From Anticarsia gemmatalis (taxonomy: Eukaryota; Arthropoda; Insecta; Lepidoptera; Erebidae), in NCBI RefSeq assembly GCF_050436995.1, contig NC_134746.1:13514501-13578500 (forward strand): a DNA stretch of 64,000 nt, written 5' to 3'. The notes under the pieces are model-generated. The model saw only the letters and a list, made by a program, of their open reading frames with translations, made no database searches and had not been told where the DNA came from. Numbering within the stretch: the first letter of the stretch is position 1; each line of letters starts with the position of its first letter. A program made the translations under genes and the position numbers. This document shows, one piece after another, positions 40,401 to 49,400 of the stretch.

Positions 40401-43400
40401 TTTATAATAATAAAAAAATATTGAATTAGTAATTTCAAGACTATTTGAAGTGTATATTGGAATTATTAATTAACGTTTTAAAACGTATTAATTTTATATT
40501 TTTTCCCAAAAACAATAAAACCTTATACACAAATTCTCAAGTCCATAAAAATTAACCCAAAAAGCCAGATGAAACATAAGCCGACAAGTCGTTATAGTCG
40601 TAACAACTTGGTATAAAAGGCAAGGCTGTGCAGTCAGTCGAAGTCCTTACTCCTTGGAGGCTTGCCTTGACATGCACTTGTCGCAACTAAATCTCTATTC
40701 ACCGGCTTTAAGGTGAACTAGGATACAAGTCGCCTAAATGTAGCTGTGTAAATATGACATTGGGTTACTAAGTTTGTACTTTTTAATTGTAAATATACGA
40801 TTTTATGGTGTTATGCTTTAGTTTGGATAGATTTTAGTATTTAAAGCTCATAATTGCGACTATGTTTTCGTTTCAATTCCATATACTTACAATCATAAAA
40901 AAACATGGATGAATTTAAAATACCTTTGCTTGCACTTCTAGGTATTGCGAGATGTAACAATTTTCCTAATGCTGATAATTTTCTTATAGACACTAAGAAG
41001 AAGACTATTACAGCATTAAACATAACACTAATTTATATTATGTATAGTTAGCGACTAGTCTAGACTAGACAGTTAGCAACTATTTAAAAGCCTCTATGCT
41101 AAACATTGTTTTATCCCTAAGATTACAGTAATTAAAACGTTACGTTAAAGCAGCATTGTACTGAGTAGTGACCATCAATTTGACGTACGCTAGCTGTCAA
41201 CCGAGATATGTAATACGCATACTCAAGTCCATAGGCATCAAAGCATTTTCCCTGTAAGTTTCTTTCCTTGTATTTTATACCTAAGCTGTAAAGGAAGAAA
41301 ATATAATCATTGTTTCAAAGTTTCTGCAGCAGTCTCGCAAACATGATTTCGTCACTATGTGGTATAATTCTTACGTAACATGACAAATAGGGCGTCATGG
41401 AGATTGTCCAAACCGCAATACAGACCTCTTGAGTCACTGAAACTTGCACGACTGTAGTTATAAAGAAATTAAATGCAACCACTAATTAAAAGAGAAAAAC
41501 CTAGATTTAATTAATTAACCACATTTACTTAATTATTTGTTGAAAATGATTTGTCTTCCATACTTAGAGTACAAAACAGAATTTACCCCGAAGCTACTTT
41601 TTTTGGATCACCCAAATACTAGTTCGTTTTGAAAATGTTCTTCGTCTACGAGAGTTATGTTTCTTTTATTCTTTACGCGCTGTAAAGATCTCATAATCCA
41701 TCAAGCATCATTCCAAAATTTCGATCATGTTCCTTCGATATTAAAATCACAAAAGTCAATTTAATTGTCTGTCCATCTCTTCTTTCACCCTTTTCCCAGC
41801 AGTGGCAAAATCAAAATCACACTTTAGTAAAAGCTATTGACATCTGCAATACTTTAACATAATTGATTAGTCTGCAAGTACCTCAAAACATCTCTATACA
41901 TATGTCATGCCCCTAATTCTCTGTATCCCCAAATATCCGTCGTCACAAAGGGAAAGTGAACTGGTGCAATCAGTCCCCCTGTGTAGGGTCCGAAGACGTA
42001 AATCATAACTTGCATACAAAATTGAACTTAATTTCCTTCTACCTATAGTGCAATTTTGTATATATAGAAAAGATATTATGAAGTACGTTCATAATAAAGC
42101 TCTCTGTTATGACTTTTGTTCTGTTCTCTAATAGTTATATTACTTGTTAGCTGCATTTTATGATTTTCTATTGCATAAAATTTGATAGTTTCGGATTAGA
42201 TTAGCGGATACGTTCTCGATTCTCTATCATAACGACTACCGACAATCGGCTAGCTTACGAAATTGTATGAAAATCTGATCACCGTCTCTAGCGGGTGCCA
42301 TAGAAACTATTTTTTATGTACATTTTAAATGTGGGATTTGATAGGCCCGACTAATGAATCGCACTAACGATAATATGATGAAGCTTATTGGTAGTATTTT
42401 TTTTGGTAGTAGCTTGGACGATATTGCTCATGGATTTCATAATGTGTTGTAATACGCAAATACGGGCCTGGTGGTTTCTATGGTGTAGGTACATTTGTGA
42501 CGCCAGGTGACGTCAGGAGGGTCATTGTGTATCTCCCTTGACAAGCGTTTGATAGCCACTATTCTATACATTCTTCCTTATCTAAAAACATGGTAAGTAA
42601 CATGGTATGTCAAAGCTGCAATGTATTATATAGACGCTTTCGCTACTTGTAAACTGTTACAGGTACAATAAGCATGCTGGTGACAAAACAATAAAAGTTC
42701 CTTCATAGATTTCCCAGGCCTTTAAAAACAAGATCTTGAATCTGAGATAGTAATCTACGAACAGATAAAATGTTATAAACTTTTTTACAAGATGTATAAC
42801 AAGTTGACTTCCGTTGCAATCTCAACTTTGATTTCAAAAAGCACCGCCTCTTGTAGATCTCTTTGCCATTTTTTTCTTTTTACCCTTTCTTCACTCAAGT
42901 AAAACCTTAATGTTCATAGCCTTAAAGGTTATTTTCATTTGTGTTATATTTGTAGCAATTAGTGCGCAAAAACTTAGCTGGGGGCGCGAACATGTGGTGA
43001 GCAGACTACTCGTGTCCGTCAAACGTACTCATCCGGTTTTATTTGGGAATAATTCGGGTTAATTTTATTTAAAGTAGTTGATTATTTAATTAACGGGTTA
43101 AAGGGATTGGCGTAAATCAAAAGGAATACATAAGAAGAAGTTTTACGAATCGTGATCCCTATAATGTATAGTAATACGTATTAATTTGGTTTGCTTCGTA
43201 TTTGTGGCCATTTTGTCTTATTATATCGGCATAAGAAATGAAGAAATTCATTGTTTTTTAATCTCTTTATTGCTCAAAAAAAGATATTTACTTTTTTGGT
43301 AAAATTTTAAAACATCGTTCATTGTTTTAAAGATCTGAAGTCCAAATATAGACTAATTATTAGTAAAAAAAAACATGAATAGCGATAGTAATTTATAATG

Positions 43401-46400
43401 CAGGTACAATTAAGTGTCTGAACCATTTCAAATTCGCGCTACATACCTTTGTGCTTTTAAGATTGATTGCTGATATATTGTAATTCTTACAACCATTACA
43501 CATTATTCAAGCTTGACTACTCCTCAACTAAAGCTCTTAAACACCTTAACTCTCTTTCAAATCACTTTTTGTCGAGCATTTTTTGTGTAAGATCGATTGC
43601 AGATCAACAGACAGACAGTTTCTAGTTATATGTTAACGGCAGGTGGCTGACCGCTTTATGTAATGTTCAAAGTACGCTTTTTTATATAAACGATCCTTGT
43701 GTGGTTTTTACAAGGATGGCTTCTAAGAAATTATTTTGTTTTCGTTGTGTAGAACTTGTGGCGAATTGCGTGTGTATGTTAGATTGTTGAAGTTGCTTGA
43801 TTTGTTACTGACTAGTTGCTAACCCGTGATTTCGACGACAGGGAAAGATGTCGCGGGTAAAAGTATATGTGTTAATCTTATTATCAATTAAACTTCGGCT
43901 GAAATCATACTCATAATATTATCAAAATACTTAAGGTAGCAGTGATATTTTTTTATTTTTTTAAGAAGACAATTCCCGCACTAGGACTTGCTCTTGTGTC
44001 GCAGGGACTTTTACAAACATACAAACAAGTCAAACAACGGACACAAAGTACAACCAGACCCGGAACAATTATTTTATGCTGTAATGATATTCAGCTTTTA
44101 TTTGACAGAGTTTTTAACTAAACAAGTTTATTACTTTCTTACTCTTTTCACAAGAACTAGCTTGTACATTCAATGGCCGGATCACATAAGCAACGCCTCC
44201 GAATAGATACGGCACAGGTTAACGTGAACCAAAACTTTCTACGAACCAAAATATTTTCCTTTCATAAAACCATAATTTTCCCCATGAGTGGTTCGTAACC
44301 ATGGTGTAAGGTACCTGGCTGGTTACGACAGTATAATGACAGTCTAGCGAGGTTCCTTCACTCAATGATTGACGGTCTCATGTGTGTCAATGCAACAATG
44401 GACGATACTTACTCGTACTGTTGCAGAGATACCTGCGACAAATGGTTTGCTAGACTGGAAATACCAAAGGTAAAAGTAGACATGATAATCGTTTAAGACC
44501 CCTATTATCAGTTTATTCATGATAAGTACAATTTCGACCGTTTTTCATTTTGATATTTCGTAAGATTTTGTAATATCTTTCGAGAGGATAGTCTTCTGAG
44601 GTAGGTTACAAAGGGTGAAATGCGTAAAAAATTAACAATAATTGTAAAATGTGGCGTTACTTATCTGGATTTAATATTATATTTTTATGTAAAATACGAA
44701 AATCATAGAGTATATTTATTATAGTGCGTATGTTAATGCGAGCTCCTTTGTGCATAAGCTTTGTGAATGTCACACAGTAATAGTGCAAGGATTAATTAAT
44801 AGTTACATGGTTGTTTGTAATTAACGACTTTGTTCCCATGGAAACATCATTGCATGAAATTGCCCCAGAAGATTACTAGATCTTCCTAGATTTTTCAATA
44901 GAAATATATGAATACACTTTTTGAATGTCAACTGCAGTCTAAACTAAATCTTATTCTTATAACGCTAAGCTTTAAATAAATTAAAGAATATCTAGAACCC
45001 TATATCCTTTTACATTAAAGTTATCAATAAGTATACCTAACAACACATAGTTATCAAGTGTAAAAACTTGAAAATAGCGAAACAAACACCGGTCGTCTGT
45101 ACCACTATTATTCGCGCATTGGCAAAAAGCGGCCAGGTGCAGTGTTCGGTGCATCTGTCAAACCAGCCCCCAGCCACCCTTTGGGAGCGAATGTGTTGTG
45201 TATAGGTATAATAGGGTTGGGGAAACCGGACACGTAGACACAGTATCGATGAGTTAATTTAATATAGGAATATCAAAATGAATGTGAAAGCCCTTTGTTG
45301 TTAAATAATGTAATATATGGTGAGAAAGTAATTTTTGTTAGGAATCTTACACGCAGTAAGATTCCTAACAAAAATTATTTTTATTTTTTACATTACCTAA
45401 ATCTTATACTTAATAATATTGTTATTATATAAAATGTATAAAAACATGTAAATATCAATGACTTAATTAATAAATAAATAAGGAATGATAAAAGTTATAA
45501 TGTTTATCCCAGTTTACTAGCAGGAACGATGCTATAAATGAATATTTAGACTGTACTTGTCGCCACTGTTGTATGAACGTGCCGTCTGATGCAATACCAT
45601 TCATGATTGGGCCACGGCGTAATATTAATGGATATTGTTCGTTATTGATTGTGTTGTCTGTTAAAATTCTCTTCTAGTAACTTAATATTAAACTACGTTA
45701 AAAACCAAGCAGCTTGAACTACATGTACAAACTACTTACAAACACTAAAATTCATCACTGATGACATTTTGCGCATTTGACGCCTCTGCGGTAGTGAGTT
45801 CGATTCTAACGCATAGTGTTTTTCCAGACTGAGTGTATTTGTTTCCGCCGTTTGTATGTATGTTTTGTTAAAGTCCCCAAAAAAGGATGTATTCATAAGA
45901 ACAAATTAGTAGTACTAAATGTCTCGTAGACAAGCTACTACAAAAGCCTTAAAAGGTACTAGTCGTAAGGACAATGCCGTGATGCAATCATGATGTAAGT
46001 GATGTGAACTTTGTACATTGTCGCACGTGGATTATACGTGTAGTAACTGTATGCAAAATATACTACTATGTGTTATGCAATGTAAATGAATAGGATCGTA
46101 GTTCACTTAGCATTGTTGTGTCGCTGACCAGGGTTTATGTACGATTGTGTGTACAAACTTTGATTTGATAGTAATGTAAAACTATAACACGTTTCTGTAA
46201 TAGTTTTGTTTGATAGTCGGTGTGTTGGTTCAATTATTTTTAAGATTAAAATCAATGTGATGAAAATCACCACAGTTTTATTATCTTGACAGAAATTTGC
46301 TTTCTGGGAGTTTATAACAAAAATAACACTATTACTCCTTATAAAAATAAATAGCAATGGCGGTTACTCGAGCAAAATCATTGTTTCAATCATACAACAC

Positions 46401-49400
46401 TGCCTGAGCTCCAAACATTTTAAAACTTAACTCTTAACGAACCAGAGCTTCCTTCAAACTAAAGTCCTAGGTGTACCATCGGTTAGAAATAAATATACAA
46501 TTAAACATATATATGTATTTTAGATAAGTATTATAGAAACAAGGATGCAAGATGAGTGTGAGATTTTCGTAGAACAATCAATAAGTCATCGTAGTAATCA
46601 TCTGTGTAGAACCGTAGATGACTTGTCAAGTGGTTTTTATGACCGATACCTTGACACGATACTAATAAAAAATGTATAAGGTTGCATATTCATTACTTCC
46701 GTTATGTCCGTACAAGAATAATCTTTTGTTTCACTGATATGCATATCTTTGTATTAGGTATAAATAATAAAAGTTTTATTTCTTTGTTGTTAATGCTAAG
46801 CTATCGATACCCTTGTAGAAGTAAAGAACTTTAAGAACAACACAATAACAGGAGCACATTTATCGTAGAAGACAAACATTTTAAAGAATTAGTCTATAAT
46901 GTCTTCGTAGTATGTAATGCTCGTTAATTGCTTAGTTCGGAAAAAGGTCACGGCATATGATTTTTAAATAAATTATTATACTAAACCCTACAATCAAGAA
47001 TGGACTCAAAACTCAAGAGCAACCACTTTCTTATTCGAGGTCGTGATGCGTACTTAACAGTGGGATAGATGGAATAATTCGCAATTGAAACAAGCAAGTT
47101 TGTCATCAAACATTCACCAAAATCAATGGTCGTATTATAATAAAATTCTCCACCCAGTAGTGTCACTAGTAATTAAAATTCCAACTCATCTCTTAAGAAT
47201 TTAATAAGTTTATCTGAAGTACTTTACATTATAATACTTGAAGTGTGTCCATATTGAAATTCTTGTGGAGTGTGGAGTGAACAACCGTTTAATGAACGGG
47301 TCAGGACACCACGACCCGATTGTCGCTTTGTACTTTTCTATTCAAGTGTATAACTTCGTTGTATAATGCGTAGTTATAGTTATAAAATTGAAATTATTAT
47401 AATATCGGATATTAATTATATTTTAAATTCAAATAATATATAGATTACTTCTATTAAGACTCCATCCATGCCTAGGTATAATTTGAAAAATTGAACCACC
47501 GATGTAGTTTCTAAAAGAGACCAGCGCCCCTAATCATCAAACCCCAAAGGTCTAGCAATCTTTTGGTTTCTGTGTTTTACGTGTAACGCAGCAATTACAT
47601 AACTAGGAGCAAGCCTTATTACAAATAAACATTTTCAACTTAAGACGCTTCCTAAAATCATATAAAAACGTCCAGTGACTACCTGTCTGGCCCAGCAATA
47701 GAACGGCTTTACGATAACTGCGGTCGTAGCTACCGAAATTCTTCAATCAAAAAATCTTAAATTAACTATTGTACATTTCAATAACAACTAAACGCTATTA
47801 TTACATTTATAAATAGTCTGCGGAAGTAAACTCAATCAAGGTACATAGCAACACGTGTAGGTATTGTATAACGTCTCGCGCGCCGGTGGTCAGCCATACG
47901 ATATGACAGGCGACCCTCAATGTTTATCACTACGTAACATGACATCAGGGATGAGGCGGCTGTTGGCTTTTATAAGTAGATCGGGTGGCTTCTTAACCAT
48001 TTTTATTAAGGCTCGGAGTAATGAAAGAATTAAACACTCGATATTTTGATTTCATATGCTTCTTTTATTTAGGATGCGATAGAGGTGGGATTTTCCAAAC
48101 CTTGTACTATTCGAATCAATCATCACTGTACCTGCTTTACAGTACTGTGATTGAATATCACTATCGGCCACCGACAGCTGAGTAGCTATCGAACAATTTT
48201 GTATAACAATCGGTTTAGCGCCTCTAGCGGGCGACGTAGAAACTATTTTAACAGTACATTTTTCAAACTCTTGATACTCGATGGTTCTAATTGTAAAAAA
48301 ATCTGCTGTATATTTTGACTTCTTACAAAGAAACTGAGTTACTTTATATGATATCTTCGCTCAACTATGCTATCATTATCAAAAAATGCTTAAATAGCTT
48401 CGGCAGTAGGCGGTAAAAGAACACGCTATTAAAGTTATTATAAATCCTTTTACATTTTATAGACATTCCTTTGAGACGTAATCTTAAGAACCACTCAACC
48501 GTTTTAGATGGAACTCAGAGAATGCCAGTACATCATTATGTCATTTTATCTTAAAGACATTTCTTTGTGGGTCTACTATAATATAACCTTACATATATTA
48601 TTGGTATGTATGACTATCATAATTATGTCATAAGTCAAGCCAAGAATTTTAATCGTCAAATACCAAATAATTGCAAGGTACTTTCTGCCAATCGTTTGAG
48701 TTCAAAAGTCAAGTATTTGCAAACAAATTCGCCTCTTACAAAACAACACATCTCTATACTTTATTATCGCAGACGGAATAACGCGAACCGTACAAAAGCC
48801 GCATTGATCACTGGTGGCCACTGTTTAGGTTATCTTTAGGTAACACAGTAATGTTTACTAACGGTTCAGTCACAAGAGCCCCTTGTCATCTTGCGAACAA
48901 TTATGCCGATTATAAACTATTGGAGATATCGCTCGATATTGCTGTTTGAAGATCTTTGTATGAAAGCGAAAACTGGGTGAATGGAGGCTTGTGACGTGAG
49001 TAGACACACCCACTGTGATACGTTACTGTTCGTTGGATCTACGCATAGACACTTCTAGAAAAATAAGTTAAGATGCAATAACATGTATAAGAATGCTGAT
49101 TGTATGCTGGAATGCCTGCTAACCCGATCAAGTATAAAGGCTTTGATTTTCACAATTATATTATACAAGAAATATGTACAACTCCATTCTTCTATAAGTT
49201 CTAGTCCTTCGAAATTGAGTCTTGAGTGTGGAATTAGTTTTTTTAACCTCCATAGACAAATCCTTATCTCCCTTACACTCGGCCAGTCTTTCATCGGATC
49301 TCCGGCTATTGCCTGCCTATCCAGCTACATAGCAAAAAGTGTACCAGTTTACTAACAATTTTGTAACCCAGCTTGACGAAGATAGAGGTTTACCTTTGCA

